Source: Musa acuminata AAA Group
Lineage: Eukaryota > Streptophyta > Magnoliopsida > Zingiberales > Musaceae
Length of the DNA: 64,000 bases
Direction: 5' to 3'
NCBI RefSeq assembly: GCF_036884655.1
Contig: NC_088356.1
Coordinates: 17,161,001-17,225,000 of the forward strand
Shown: positions 33,245 through 45,720 of the stretch, one piece after another
Layout of the letters: each line of letters starts with the position of its first letter
How positions within the stretch are numbered: position 1 is the stretch's first letter
The notes under the pieces: generated by a model
Told to the model about the DNA's origin: nothing
What the model saw: only the letters and a program-made list of their open reading frames with translations
The model's database searches: none
Position numbers and translations under genes: made by a program

Positions 33245-35363
33245 GTGAATTACAAGTTAAATTATGAAATAAATTTATGTTTTCGGGTGACTATAGTCTA
33301 TTTTGTTTGTAGAAAGTTGGATCAGAAAATAAAATACTCCCCTTTGAATAAGAAGAAAGAGTCACTGCCTCCTAAATCATCAGCCCATATCAGAGTGTAT
33401 GCTATCACTGAATATGATTCTAAAACTTCTGAATTAGTGGTCGAAAGTATTATTCATGTTTATGAAAGAATGCAAATATTTGTTTGACCATGGGTCCCAT
33501 CTACAATTTGATTCGTAACATTTTGCTTATTACTTGGGTATTCAACATAGACTACCGCATTATGTGATATATGTAAATACGATCATTGGAGATTCTTTGA
33601 TAACGAACTTGAATCTGATCCTCTTGTCCAATTTTATTGGAGAACTTAAACTTTTTGCTGATTTAGTTCTCCTAGAGATTTGAAGTTTTGATATTATACT
33701 TGGTATGGATTGGCTATCTTCCTATCATACCAGTATGGATTGGTATATAACAAATGATCACTTTTTGCATATTAGATCAGCCCATCCTTTATTTTGAAAG
33801 TATTGAACATGATTTATCTCCTTGCCTAATGTATCCCAGGATGATTTTCCTGAATGACCTCCAAAACGTGACTTTGCTTTTGATTTGGTCTTTGGGACAA
33901 TCCCAATATCTAAGCTTCTCTACAAAATGACATCATTTGAGTAAGTGAAATTAGAAAGGCAACTACAATGACTATTAAATAAGGATTTTATTTGGCTTAA
34001 TATTTCATCATGGGGTGCTCCGGTGTTAGTTAAAAAGATGGATGGAACATTGAGGCTTTGTATTGATTATATACAGTTGAATCAGGTGACCATCAAAAAC
34101 AAGTATCCCATACCCAGAATTGATGATTTGTTTGGTCAACTGTAGGGTGCACAAGTATTCTCTAAGATTGACCTGAGATCATGTTACTATCAGTTGAAGA
34201 TCAAGGAGGAGGATATTCCAAAGACAACTTTTAGAACTCGATATGGTCACTATGAATTCTTGGTGATGCCTTTTGGTTTGACTAATGCCCCTGTAGCTTT
34301 TATGGAACTAATGAATAGGATATTTTAACCGCTCTTGGATGACTGTGTAATTGTATTCATTGATGATATATTGGTGTATTCAAGGAGTAATCAGGAGCAT
34401 GGGGAACACTTGAGAAATGTATTGTCCATACTAAGAGAAAAGAAGTTGTATGCAAAGTTCAGCAAATGTGAATTTTGGTTGAATGAAGTTGCTTTCTTAG
34501 GCCATGTGATTTCAGGGAAGGGTATATCTGTTGATCCAAAGAAAGTGGAAGCTGTAGTTGAATGGGATGTACCAACAAATTTAACAGAAGTTAGAAGCTT
34601 CTTAGGCATGGGAGGTTATTACAAGAGATTTATTGAGGGATTTTCTCGAATCGCTCAACCTCTCACCAACCTCACTAAAAAGAATGTGAAATTTGTATGG
34701 GGTGATGATTGTGAGCAAAGTTTTCAAGAGTTAAAAAGAAGATTGACTAGTGCCCCTATTCTCACTATTCCAAGTGGTAGTGAGGGATTTGTAGTTTATA
34801 CTGATGCTTCAAGAAAGGTTAAAAACTACTCAGAGTCGTCAAAAGAGTTATGCTGACAATAGAAGATGAGATAATGAGTTCGAAGTTGGAGATTTTGTGT
34901 TCTTAAAGGTTATAAGGAAATTCAAGTTATAAGGAAAAGGTTAAAAACTACTCAGAGTCGCCAAAAGAGTTATGCTGACAATAGAAGACGAGATAATGAG
35001 TTCGAAGTTGGAGATTTTGTGTTCTTAAAGGTTTCCCCTTCCAAAGGCATTATAAGATTTGGGAAGAAAGGAAAGTTAAGCCCAAGATTTGTTGGACCTT
35101 TTGAGGTTCTTGAGAGGGTTGGTTCTATCGCTTACAGGGTTGCCTTGCCACCATCGTTGTGCCATATCCATAATATATTCCATGTTTCGATGATTAGAAA
35201 GTATATATCTAATCCTTCTCATATCATTAAGTATGAGCTAATGGAGATCGATAAAGATTTATCTTATGTGGAAGAGCTCATTCAGATTGTTAATAAGAAA
35301 GAAAAGATCCTAAGGAATCGGGTCATCCCTCTGGTTCAAATAATTTGGAGACATCATTCTTGA
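33245..35363 (+). pseudogene. Gypsy pol remnant: protease, RT, then integrase C-terminus
   Basis: The protease region is at about 33390-33780 (RVYAITEYDSKTSE; FDHGSH at the D-S-G site; ILGMDWLSSYH). RT is at about 33960-34856: [19 protein letters not shown], the catalytic box [11 protein letters not shown], and [19 protein letters not shown]. At YTDAS, the start of RNase H, the text jumps directly to [10 protein letters not shown], which belongs to the integrase C-terminal part. RNase H and the integrase zinc and catalytic domains are therefore deleted. The piece is tandemly duplicated (122-bp period, 34817 and 34939). The C-terminus continues 35019-35363 (GPFEVLERVGSIAYRVALP, IHNIFHVSMIRKY). 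Stops occur at 34146 and 34327. Confidence 0.88.
34817..35031 (+). repeat. 122-bp tandem duplication in the integrase C-terminal segment
   Basis: GGTTAAAAACTACTCAGAGTCG begins at 34817 and again at 34939. The first copy has a 27-base extra tail with ATAAGGAAA(A/T) words before the second begins. Confidence 0.9.
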
Positions 35364-35476
35364 GAGGAAACAACCTGGGAGCTAGAGGAGGAAATAAAAA
35401 AATTTATCCCCATCTTTTCATCAATAGAGGTATGATAAATTTAGAGGACTAAATTTTTCTTTTAAGGGGGGGAGAG

Positions 35477-38272
35477 TGTAACATCCCTCATTTCTGAATT
35501 TTCGTATAAGTTTCTAGTTGTAATGTAAGTATCTATTTTAAATTTGATAAAAGAACCAAAGTATGAATCTGAGAACTTATTCATAAGATTTAGAGGATTT
35601 GTTCAAAAAAAAAAATCTGAGGACCTATATGTAAACCCTGAGGACCTAATCGTAAATATAATAATACAAGGACTAAACTATAAAATACATAAAATTACAA
35701 ATCCCACCGTTTAAGCCTCTCTGCCTTCGTTCTTAAGGAACCAAAGAAGGCAGCTGCGTCGATGAACAGAGAAAGAAAGAAAGAAGAAGAGGAAAAAAAA
35801 GGGGGAAGAAGAAGAAAAAAAAATTTGGGGCTTTAAGGTTTCTTGCTCAAATCTTCTCATTTAGGGTCATAATTCTCAAAGGCAAGTATTCTAACCCCAT
35901 CCTACAGAAGTATTAGTTTCTGTTCTTATATTAATTCTGAAAGATTTCTGCTTAGAACCTGATATTTCTCTCTTTGGACATAAAACCATGGATCTAGAAT
36001 TTTTTCGGTAAACTGACCCCTATACATTGTTTCAGCGATAATTTTTAGCACCAAATGTGGATTCAGGCAGGACCTAGTTCATTTGAAATTAAACTCCTAT
36101 ATCTTTCTTTTGACACTAATTTTGAAGATTTTGGACACCAAATACTTACCCAAACATCTATTTCAAATGAGCCTATAGATGCTACAAAATAGGGATCAAA
36201 ATTTCTGATATTTTGATACTAAAATGCCTATAAGTCCCTGTTGGAAATTCTGATTTACACAAAGCTAACTTCATTCGAAACTAAACTTGTAGACCTTTCT
36301 TTTGACATATAGGTTGAAAAATTTGGAATTCAAATGCCTATCCTGTTATCTGTTGAATCCGACCCTATGAATTCTGTAAAATAGTGATTTTATTTTTGAC
36401 CTTTGGTTACTAAATCAATGGTAACTCCTTGTTGGAAACCTTGATTCATACAAAATTTATTTCATCAGAAAATAGATTGAAATATCTTTCGACAATAGCC
36501 TTCTTGAGGGTATTGGAGCATAATTGACAATCTGAAGTATTTATCCAATGTGCCTCTCGAATTCTGTCAGAAATCGAGCTTTGATCGATTTCGCATCTTC
36601 TAATTTCATTCGTTTGGAAATAGATTTCATTCAGTTCCCTTCACTCCATTGAGGCTTATATTAATGCTTGTATTCTGGTTTGCTCTTGTTTATAAATTAT
36701 TTTCATTCTTGAATATATTGTGTAACGTTTATGCTATATCACATTGTCTCGTATAGGCACATGTATATCCCATTGTTCCGCATTTGCTTTCGATATGTGC
36801 CTATTCTAGTTTCATTTCTTTGGATATCAAATTCATCTAACCTTCTTATTTGAATTGAGTTGTATGTGATTGCTTAGATTCCATGTGTGCTCTTGCTTTC
36901 ATTTCCTTTCAAGTTTGAATACAATTGTGAAAGATTATTGCTTACTTCGTATTGACTCGTAAAGGCACATGTACGTTTTGTTGTTCCGCGTGTGCTTCCG
37001 ATATGTGCTATTCATTGTTCGTACTATCCTTTTATACTCTGGTATTTGTCGGATATTGTGAACCTTTGCCAGAAATGGTGAAGGGAGTTATGCATAGAGC
37101 TTGTGATGCTCGGCTAGCCCTTATGACTTCACTCAGACGTGGGTGGATAGAGCTCCCAGACGTGGGAAACCTCCTAGACGTGGGAGAGTTATGTTTGGTG
37201 GTCATTCAGAAATGGATGTACCATATTATATTATGGTCCCACTTCACCATCTATATGTTTGATATGGTATCCAGAGCTTTGGTTATGTGTTTCTATACAT
37301 GCTCTGGATAAGAATGATATGAATGCAACATCAAATTCGATGTTTGAGCTTCTGTTTCGTATTCATCTTTGAAATGCTCCGAAATGGTCCATACGCCATT
37401 GATATATTCCGAAATATTTCATTTATCATTGATATGCTCCGAAACATTTTGTATGTCTTTGATATGCTCCAAAATATTTCATTTGCTATTGTTATGCTTC
37501 GAAATTTTCCATATGTTGTTGATATGCTCCGGAACATTTCATATGCTATTGATATGCTCCAATTACTCTATGCTCCATCTGTTATGAACCAAATATGTTT
37601 GATTGAGATAACATTTGTGATTCTGCCCTAATGAGATTACGTCTATGAATTATTATATTCTGCCTTGTATTTTGAAACCTTATTTGTTTGGAAATTGCCC
37701 TCTTTTACCATGGATATGTTAGTCACTTGCTGAGCTTTATATGCTCACCCCATTGTTGTATAAATTTTTCAGGATAACTTATCGCTCGCTTAAATGTTAA
37801 GATTGGGCTGAGGCAATGGAAAGCTAAAAGATTTTGGGTAGATCTTTCTTAGTATATATGTTTTTGTTGTATAAGCACACTCTGCACCTAATGAAATATT
37901 GACGAAGAATTTAAACTTATGGATTTTGTATAAGTTTAAATGACCTCTCATGTTTAGGATTATGAAATGTTAAGTTTAATTCGTGTAATGATATGAACTT
38001 ATGGCAAATGTTGGTTTTGTGACTGTATAGACTCCCACACTTATGAATTTATATTGTGGTTATTATTTTGGTGAGTTGGGTTCAGATTTTATGAATCATC
38101 GAGTGATGGTTGTATGTTTATGAACTGCACAAGGTTTATAAATTTGTAGATTATAGAGGTGAAATTTTGATCTGAATGTTTTCTTAGTGACCTCAAATGT
38201 GTGATTGGATCCTGGATGGATTTGTGTTGAAAATTTTTTAATATTATCGGTATATTTTTGAGGGGCATGACA
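35477..38272 (+). repeat. 3' LTR of the nested gypsy element
   Basis: TGTAACATCCCTC...GGGGCATGACA. Collinear with 29942-32722, differing mostly by scattered substitutions and a few small indels. Confidence 0.93.
37369..37567. repeat. 30-bp minisatellite in the 3' gypsy LTR
   Basis: Second copy of the array at 31826-32028 with the same unit number; frames are again open on both strands (plus 37323-37631, minus 37331-37537). Confidence 0.9.
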
Positions 38273-38274
38273 GA

Positions 38275-41200
38275 ATGAAGAAAATAGTAAGTTGTTTATG
38301 ACTCATTCACAAGTTCATGATATCTCAAATGATATTTGGTTTCTGGATAGTGGATGTTCTAATCATAGGTTAGGCATAAAATTAATATTTAGAAATATTG
38401 ATGAAACTCATAAGTTGAAAGTTAGACTTGAAGATAACAAGCAAATCCAAGTAGAAGGGAAAGGGAAAGGAACAATTGAGGTGAAGATAAATCAAGGGAA
38501 GGTAAAATACTTTGATAATGTTTTCTTTGCTCCTACTTTATCACATAACTTGTTGAGTGTTGGACAATTGATAGATGATGGATATTCAGTAATATTTTAT
38601 GATGGTTCATGCACTATTAAAGATAAAAAATCTGGTTTGATTACAGTAAATGTTTGCATGACGCAAAACAAGATGTTTCCACTTGATGTTTCAAATATTA
38701 AAAGGCATACGCTTATCGCAACTCAAAAAAATGAGTCTAATTTATAGTATTTAAGATATGGACACCTTAACATTAAGGGTTTAAGGTTGTTAAGTCAAAA
38801 AGGAATAGTTTTTAGATTGCCCAAGATTAATACACTTGATGTATATGAAGGATACATTTATGACAAACAAAGTAAAAAACCATTTCCTATTAGAAAATCA
38901 TGGAAGCATCTAATTGTCTTGAATTAATTCATGCTGACTTATGTGGATATATGAATATAAAATTATTTGGTATAAGTCAATATTTTCTATTGTTTACTGA
39001 TAATTATAGCCGCATAAGTTGGGTATATTTTCAAAAACTAAAATCTGAAACATTTGATAATTTTTAAAAGTTCAAGGCACTTCTAGAAAGGCAAAGTGGT
39101 AGACACATAAAGACACTTCGGACAGATAGAGGTGGTTAATTTTTATCTAATGAATTTAATTCTTTTTGTGAAGAAAATAATATTCATAGAGAATTGACGG
39201 CACTATATATACCGGAGCAAAATGATGTAGCTGAACGTAAGAATCAAACTGTCATTGAAATGGCAAGAAGTTTGCTTAAAAGAAAACATCTTCCAAATCA
39301 GTTTTGGGTAGAAGCAGTTGCAACAGCAGTTTATTTGTTGAATATTTCACCAACAAAAGTTGTTATGAATCAAGCTCCTTTTAAGGCTTGGTATGGTATA
39401 AAACCAAGTGTAAGCCATCTAAGAATTTTTGGCTGTATTGCTTATGCTTTGGTGAATTTACAAAATCATCACAAACTTGATGAAAAATCTGAAAAATATA
39501 TTTTAATTGGTTATTCCTTACGATCAAAAGCATATTGATTATATAATCCTGTTAGTAGCAAAATTATTATTAACAGAAATATTATGTTTGATGAAAGGGC
39601 AAGTTGGAATTGGGAGACCAATAAAGGTGGAACACAAATTCAGATTCCAGTAGAATTAGACACTCCGCAGAATCAAATGATAGATCTTGCTCCAACAAGT
39701 TCATCGCCAACCTCACCCAATACCAGTTCAAATTCTGATTCCTCAGATGAAACCCCTCCAAGAAATTTTATATCACTAACAGAAATTTATGACTCAACAT
39801 TTGCTTTGTTTATTTCAGATCCAACAACTTTTGAGGAAGCAGTTGAAAAAGAGGAATAGAGAAAAACAATGAAGGAGAAAATCAAGTCAATTGAGAAGAA
39901 AGAAACTTGGGAGCTAATGGATCTACCGAAAGAAAAGAAAGCTATTGGATTAAAATGGGTGTTCAAAACAAAGTTTAATGCGGATGGAAGTATCCAAAAG
40001 TAGAAGGCTCAGCTTATAGCAAAAGGATATTCACAACAACAAGGTATTGATTTTGATGATACTTTTTCTCCAATTGCTAGATTTGAAACCGTGAGAACTT
40101 TCTTGGCTTTAGCTGCTCACTTGAGTTAGTCTATTTATCAATTTGATGTGAAATCTATGTTTTTAAATGAAGATTTACACGAAGAGGTTTTTGTTACTCA
40201 ACGTGAAGGTTTTTTGGTTAAAGGACATGAAGAAAAGGTGTATAAGCTAAGAAAAGCTCTTTATGGGCTTAAACAAGCTTCAAGGGCATGGTATAGCAAA
40301 ATTAATTATTATTTTCATCAAAATGGATTTAAGAGGAGCAATAATGAATATACTCTTTATCTAAAGAAGGAAGGTGGACATAATATTCTAATGGTTTACC
40401 TCTATGTTGATGATATTATATATATGGGTTCATCCAACTCTTTTGTGACAGAATTTAAAAAAAACATGATGAATAAGTTTGAAATGTCAGATCCAGGTCT
40501 ACTGCACTATTTTCTTGGGTTGGAAGTGAAGCAAGGATCAGATGGAATTTTTATTTCACAAAGAAAGTATGCAATGGATCTACTCAAAAAATCTAATATT
40601 ATTAATTACAAAGGTACAACAATACCCATGAATATAAATGAGAAACTGAAACTTGAAGATGGTACATGTTTGACAAATGTAAGATACTACAAAAGTTTGG
40701 GTGGAGGTTTGATTTATCTAACTCATACTCGACCAGATATTACCTTCTCTATTGGTGTAGTATCTAGGTTTATGCATAGCCTAAGCAAACATCATCTCGG
40801 AGCTGTTAAAAGAATTCTGCATTATATTGCTGGAACTACAGATTATGGTATTTTGTATTCTCATAATTTTAAATGTAAATTATTTGGTTTCATTGATAGT
40901 GATTGGGCAAGAGCTTTAGATGATAGAAAGAGTACTTCAGGCAATATTTTTAGCCTCGGATCAAGAGCATATCTTAGAGTTCAAAAAAATAAATAACAAC
41001 TACGTTATCGACATCGGAAGCAGAATATGTAGCCACAACATCAGTAGCAATATGGCTTAAAAGACTTCTTGAAGATTTTCATCAAAAACAAAAAGAAGAA
41101 ATAGAAATATTTTATGACAACAAAGCCACAATTACAATGATGAAGAATCCAACATTTCATGGAAGAACGAAGCATATAGAGATACGCCATCATTTCATCC

Positions 41201-41345
41201 GGGATCTTGTAGCAAGTGGAGCCATAGTAATGAAGTATTGTGGAACAAATGAGCAAGTTGCAGATATCCTCACCAAGTCGCTTCCAGTTCAAAAGCATAT
41301 TTATTTTATGTTGCAAATCGATATATATAACTATGAATCAAGGGG
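38275..41345 (+). pseudogene. Copia pol remnant, 3' part of the split polyprotein
   Basis: Begins NEENSKLFMTHSQ and then has an intact protease site, WFLDSGCSNH (38337-38366). Pre-integrase LRYGHLNIKGLRLL is near 38750. Integrase is broken by stops near 38924, 39064 and 39137, then readable at 39194-39538 (PEQNDVAERKNQTVIE, RIFGCIAYA). The linker is at 39584-39859. RT starts around 39900 (WVFKTKFNADGS), stops at about 40002 and 40126, and continues 40148-40996 with DVKSMFLNEDLHEE, YGLKQASRAWYS and the catalytic YVDDII. RNase H is at 41003-41340 (SEAEYVATTS, FYDNKATI, VADILTKSLP). Most domains are present but several in-frame stops block expression. Confidence 0.9.
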
Positions 41346-41348
41346 AAG

Positions 41349-41615
41349 TGTTGAGAATTGATTCATAGTAGTTATCTAGGTAGTTACCATGATCTAGTAG
41401 TTATCTATCTAGGTAGTTACCATGATTTAGAAGTTATATGGTAGTTTCAATAACTACCTCAATCATGGGTGACATGGTGATATGAGTAGTTACCACTAGG
41501 TCCTATAAATAAGATCGTAATTTATGAAGCAAGATAGAAGGCAGAATACACTTGAGAATATCTTACAAGTGTTATATGTCAATTCTGTTTTTTCCTTGCT
41601 CCTCCATCCACAACA
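41349..41615 (+). repeat. 3' LTR of the split copia element
   Basis: 267 bp, TGTTGAGAATTG...CATCCACAACA, preceded by the purine tract AAGGGGAAG. It has two 29-bp units where the 5' LTR has four. Confidence 0.9.
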
Positions 41616-42950
41616 ATTAATGCATTTGTGCAATTAATTATTGTTAAGGATTTAGAAAAGAACTCCAAAAGGTATACTCGTGCTTGTGTTTACAAGCTTT
41701 AATAATGGGATACAGTTGCAAGCAGAGTGAGCAGAAAAATACTTTTCTGGTTCAGGACAACAGGGAATGAAATGAACAAGAAACAAACTATTGCTTCGTA
41801 TCATCTGCAAGAGTATCAATTTTCATGACTTAAGCTATAACACTAAAATGAATCATTAAAAAGATGTTTGACAAATCTTTATTTAAATGATCTAGCAAGT
41901 CTGGAATTTACATGTCAACAAAGAATTGACTCAGTGTTTCATATTAGTAAAACTTTGTCTGGAAAACACCTATCGCTTGGGGATCAGCCATAATATCACT
42001 ACAGAACCAATGCTTATCACCTTCAGGTGTCTCATGTTGTATAGCAGATGCCAAGCAAGAAGGCCACTAAGCATGTTAGTATACAATATTTTCTAACCAT
42101 TATTTGGTATGTCGCCTTCATTTTTACATTGGACAAAAGCGTAGCAAATCATATTTAGTTTCTGTTTTTTTTTTTTCTGTAGCAAATAATTGTCCTCCTG
42201 CTTGAAGAGTTTCTTTCTTTGTATTCGATTCTTTTGTACCCTCTTTTGAGCAAAAAAAGGTCAATACACAGTCATGTGCATATTACAAAATTGAGAGCAT
42301 TCTGCCAGCAGAAGAGCTCCACTGAAGTGGTTGCAAACCAGCAAATAGGAATGATTGTCTGATGCATTCCAAGAACTTGGTTTGATGGTTTATATTCTAC
42401 TTTTCTGATATGTATTTATTTATATACAGAAGCTCATACATTGTACCAACCGATGGAAACGTTACCTCCGTTTACAGGATGTTGTTTACTGATATGTATT
42501 TATTACAACAGTTACAAGGTGGCAGGATGTTGTTTACTAGGGAATACCAATACAAATATCTAAGTGCTTGGAGGTATTTATGTCCTATGGTGCTTAAAAG
42601 TTTTCTTCAAGAGACAGTGTTTGTGCTGCTATCTACATATTCCTTTCTTTGCAAAGAGTGTTTGCATAAGAAATAAAAAATGGTGATGCCCTCTCTATTT
42701 GGTGTTCATGTGTTGTGGTCTTAAGTTGTAATTGGGGCGACGAGTCGGAAATTATCCATTGTGTGGAACTTAAACAACTTGGCTTCTAATGTGTGATGGT
42801 TTCTCTGAGGTCTCTATCACTAAGTTTAGCACTTTTAATTAGGACAAAAAATGAGGCAGTTTACTGAACCAAAATTCACCCAGAAGCTCTTCATTGGGAA
42901 AAACAACAAAAAATAGAATAATCAACTGCACAAAACTCTCTACATGTAAG
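41616..42950. other. Non-repetitive spacer downstream of the kinase relic
   Basis: No gene recognised. A partial tandem duplication (GGATGTTGTTTACT..GATATGTATTTATT type) lies at 42403-42540, and a T run near 42165. As the kinase relic is on the minus strand, the right part of this stretch would be its 3' flank. Confidence 0.4.
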
Positions 42951-45286
42951 CTAACATGAAACATAATTTACAGATGGAAGGCTCAACATTCGTATAAGCC
43001 ACTTTTGTGATGGAGAGAACATGTGTCTACCAGCAATGAACTTTCTGAGATGTTGCTCGATCTTAATAACAAAGACTAGCTCCTTCATAGCATCAGATAA
43101 ATATTTTTCTCCACCTAGAATATCTAACATATTGTCATTCCCACTATTGTTACTTGGTACAGTGGTCATAGGCTGTTCCAACAGTTTTCCTCTTTCTTGT
43201 GGACTGTCACGGTATGTCTTCCTCGGATCTTTTCCTGCTCGATGATTCTGATACAAAGCACATGACAGAAGATAAGGTTTCTATGGAGATGATATCTTGC
43301 AACAGAAATTTAGAGCATTTGTAGCAGGTATCAATCATGAAAAGTTGGACGGGAAACTTGGTTAATAAAAAATAAATATACTGTACATTTTGAACGCACA
43401 GAACGAAGAACCATATATTGTTCTTTGCAGGTCAAATTTCAAGACAAGTATGATGCCGAACAGGAACTCAAAAGAAAAGGAAACATGTAAAAGGTATTCT
43501 TTGCAAGATACAAGTAGGAAAACAGGATAGGAGAAATAGCTGCTGGTAGCATCTGGCATTTTGTTTATCACGAAGGAGGGATAGACAAATAGTAACAGAT
43601 TGTGGAACTAAAACTCTAATGCGAAACCCTAAGCCTTACTAACCAAAAGAATCAAGAACTTCCGATCTAAAATGAATGCTGCTTCGTGTGATCCAAAATT
43701 AATCCAAGATACTATCATTTCGGCGACATGGTTTGGTTGACAACACTTGCAAATGCAGGTTAATGCAATAATTTGTTTGTCTATATTGCTTTTGCAAACG
43801 ACATTCGTGCTGCAGTTTTATGGCCTTATATGCTTGCATTTCAATTTTCAACTGATGGCAAAATAACCATCTGGTGAATGAGATTCGACAAACAAACAGT
43901 GACTGAAAAGAGTCTACAATTTATCCTTTTCTCTTTCTTTTTTTCTTTTGTTGGAAATGAGTTGCATTTATGCTTGATGAAGGAACACAATTAAGTATCA
44001 AAACATACATGATTTGTTGCTAAAGTTGTGTGACAAGTAATATGACCCTTCGAACACATGCAGAAAAAAAAACTGGAAAACAAAACAAGTTAGAAGGTCT
44101 TTTGGTAACATTGGATTGAATAATGGAAATTTGACTTACATCTCGGTATGGAAAATCATCAACTTCAAGCATGTGTATAACATGTCCCATCTTTGGCCTC
44201 TTCCTTGAGTCAGGATCCACACACCACAATGCAACTAGAAGTGTTCTTTAATGCCCTTGATGATGGTTTCTCGGAAATCTTTGGATCCAGGACACCTTCA
44301 GAATTTCGATTACTCACCACTGTCTTAAGCCAATCTACCAGATTAACCTAAAACAACAGATCCAGGTTGACGATTACAATTAGTGTTCTCTCAGATAACA
44401 TCTCTAGAAAGAACATGTGGAATTAAGACTAACCTCGCCTGTAGGCCTGCTGTAGTCAACTGGGTTTCGACCAGATATTATCTCCATGATAAGAATCCCA
44501 AAACTATACATGTCACTTGATTCATTTAACATACCAGTGCTAGCATACTCGGGAGCCACGTACCTAGAATCAAGAAACGAGCCAACATTATTTATCATAA
44601 ATTTGCGACTATCCTAGTTTTACCATGTAGTAGAAAATGGTAAAATACAGTATCCACCAACCCAAAAGTTCCCATCACACGGGTTGTGACATAGGTCCTC
44701 CCTGTGCCCAATAGCTTGGCCAGTCCAAAATCTGAAACCTTGGGGGTCCAGTGCTTATCAAGCAGCTTATCGAGCAGAATGTTACTTGACTTAACATCTC
44801 GGTGAACTACCTTTGGCTCTAGCCCTTCATGCAAGTACAGTAACCTGCATTTGCAAATGTTAGGTCTCACAGAGCAAGAAATTAATCAAACATTATGAAA
44901 ATCAAGGTTAACGCATAATAAGTAGCGCAGAGAGATACCCTTTTGCTGTACCAATTATAATGTTCATTCGAATATACCAAAGTAGGAGGGCTGGAAGGTC
45001 CAACATCCTCATGGAGCCATTGTTCCAAGTTCCCATTATCTACATACTCATAAACAAGCATCCTAAATTGCATATTTAAAAAAATTAGAAATGGCACAGC
45101 CGTTTATCTTTCTTTCATTTGATGTCCAACACATATGTACTGGAATCAGAAGTTAAGACAAGGAGAGAAATTGGGATATACCTATGTTCACCTTCTGCAC
45201 AATATCCCATCAATCTCACTAAATTCTTGTGACGAACATGTCCTATTGCTTCCACTTCAACCTTGAATTCCTTCTCAGCCTGACCC
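42951..45286 (-). pseudogene. Receptor-like protein kinase, truncated pseudogene (RLCK-V-like)
   Basis: Six 3' exons are readable on the minus strand: 45286-45182, 45062-44939, 44844-44662, 44563-44434, 44347-44140 and 43247-42951, all with GT-AG edges. They encode the kinase domain from [16 protein letters not shown] through LVYEYVDNGNLEQWLH, the catalytic loop [19 protein letters not shown], the APE segment [14 protein letters not shown] and KRPKMGHVIHMLE, close to plant kinases of the At3g59110/At5g18500 type. Signal peptide, membrane span, glycine loop and the ATP-binding lysine exon are missing upstream. Exon 2 is 124 nt where phase requires 123 (extra T near the PPT/W codons). Exon 5 is 208 nt where 210 is needed (2-nt loss after RALK). 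Exon 3 repeats LLDK. Not a working kinase unless the indels are assembly errors and exons lie elsewhere. Confidence 0.85.
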
Positions 45287-45720
45287 CTGAGAAGACAAAC
45301 CAAATGGTCAGATTGATACCCCAATCCATTACACTCTGAGAACTCTGTTTCTGGTCTCTGATTGGATTAAATTCTTTTGCAGATATAATCTCCTTACATC
45401 TATTTGGATGAATCGGGCTTTCTTTAAATAAAGAAATTAGAAAAACAAAGAACACAAATGACAAATCGCTACCATGGTGGACTGGAATCCTGCCATTGCA
45501 GTAGTTTTGAAACTCTGAAGAATTATTTGTTAAGTGAAAATTGAATGAAATTTAAAGCAGAGTTGGAACAATTTGAGTGACCCTGGTTTACAGTATATCT
45601 AGGAGAGGACTGAAGCGAATATATCTGTGTCAGCCAACATCAATGCATAATAAAAATAGAAAATAATAGTGATTCAATTCCTGGTCCACATAAGAACTGT
45701 TACGATTTTATAGTAGTAAT
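45287..45720. other. Flank where the missing kinase exons should be
   Basis: I searched the minus strand for the preceding exons (glycine-rich loop, VAVK) and saw none. A 73-residue minus frame (45243-45464) is hydrophobic intron sequence and not coding. Confidence 0.5.

Larger units (their letters stand above)
29942..38272 (+). mobile_element. Ty3/gypsy element with 2.8-kb LTRs, nested in copia gag-pol
   Basis: Left LTR 29942-32722 and right LTR 35477-38272 (2781 and 2796 bp) surround only 2.75 kb of interior. Primer site TGGTATCATAGCG follows the left LTR after GAGG; purine tract AAGGGGGGGAGAG precedes the right one. RT and integrase C-terminus are of the Del/Tekay chromovirus type. The two LTRs look very similar by eye, more so than those of most elements here. 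A clean target duplication is not visible (AAAAT before, GAATG after). Confidence 0.93.
28619..41615 (+). mobile_element. Ty1/copia retrotransposon split by a gypsy element
   Basis: LTRs at 28619-29007 and 41349-41615 share AGAATTGATTCATAGTAG, AATCATGGGTGACATGGTG and ACTTGAGAATATCTTA. A primer site-like GTGGTATCAGATCC follows the 5' LTR and a purine tract (AAGGGGAAG) precedes the 3' LTR. gag (29049-29941) is cut by the gypsy element 29942-38272 and the coding text resumes at 38275 in the same protein (YVEEN | NEENSKLFMTHS). No clean target duplication for the outer element is visible. Confidence 0.92.

Noticed and set aside
34391..34609. Minus-strand frame within the gypsy RT
   Set aside because: Shadow of the plus-strand RT text, which carries FIDDILVYS and other RT motifs.
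42410..42676. 88-codon frame with two similar MLFTDMYLL/MLFTREYQ blocks
   Set aside because: The similarity comes from a small tandem duplication in spacer DNA; no domain and poor codon character.
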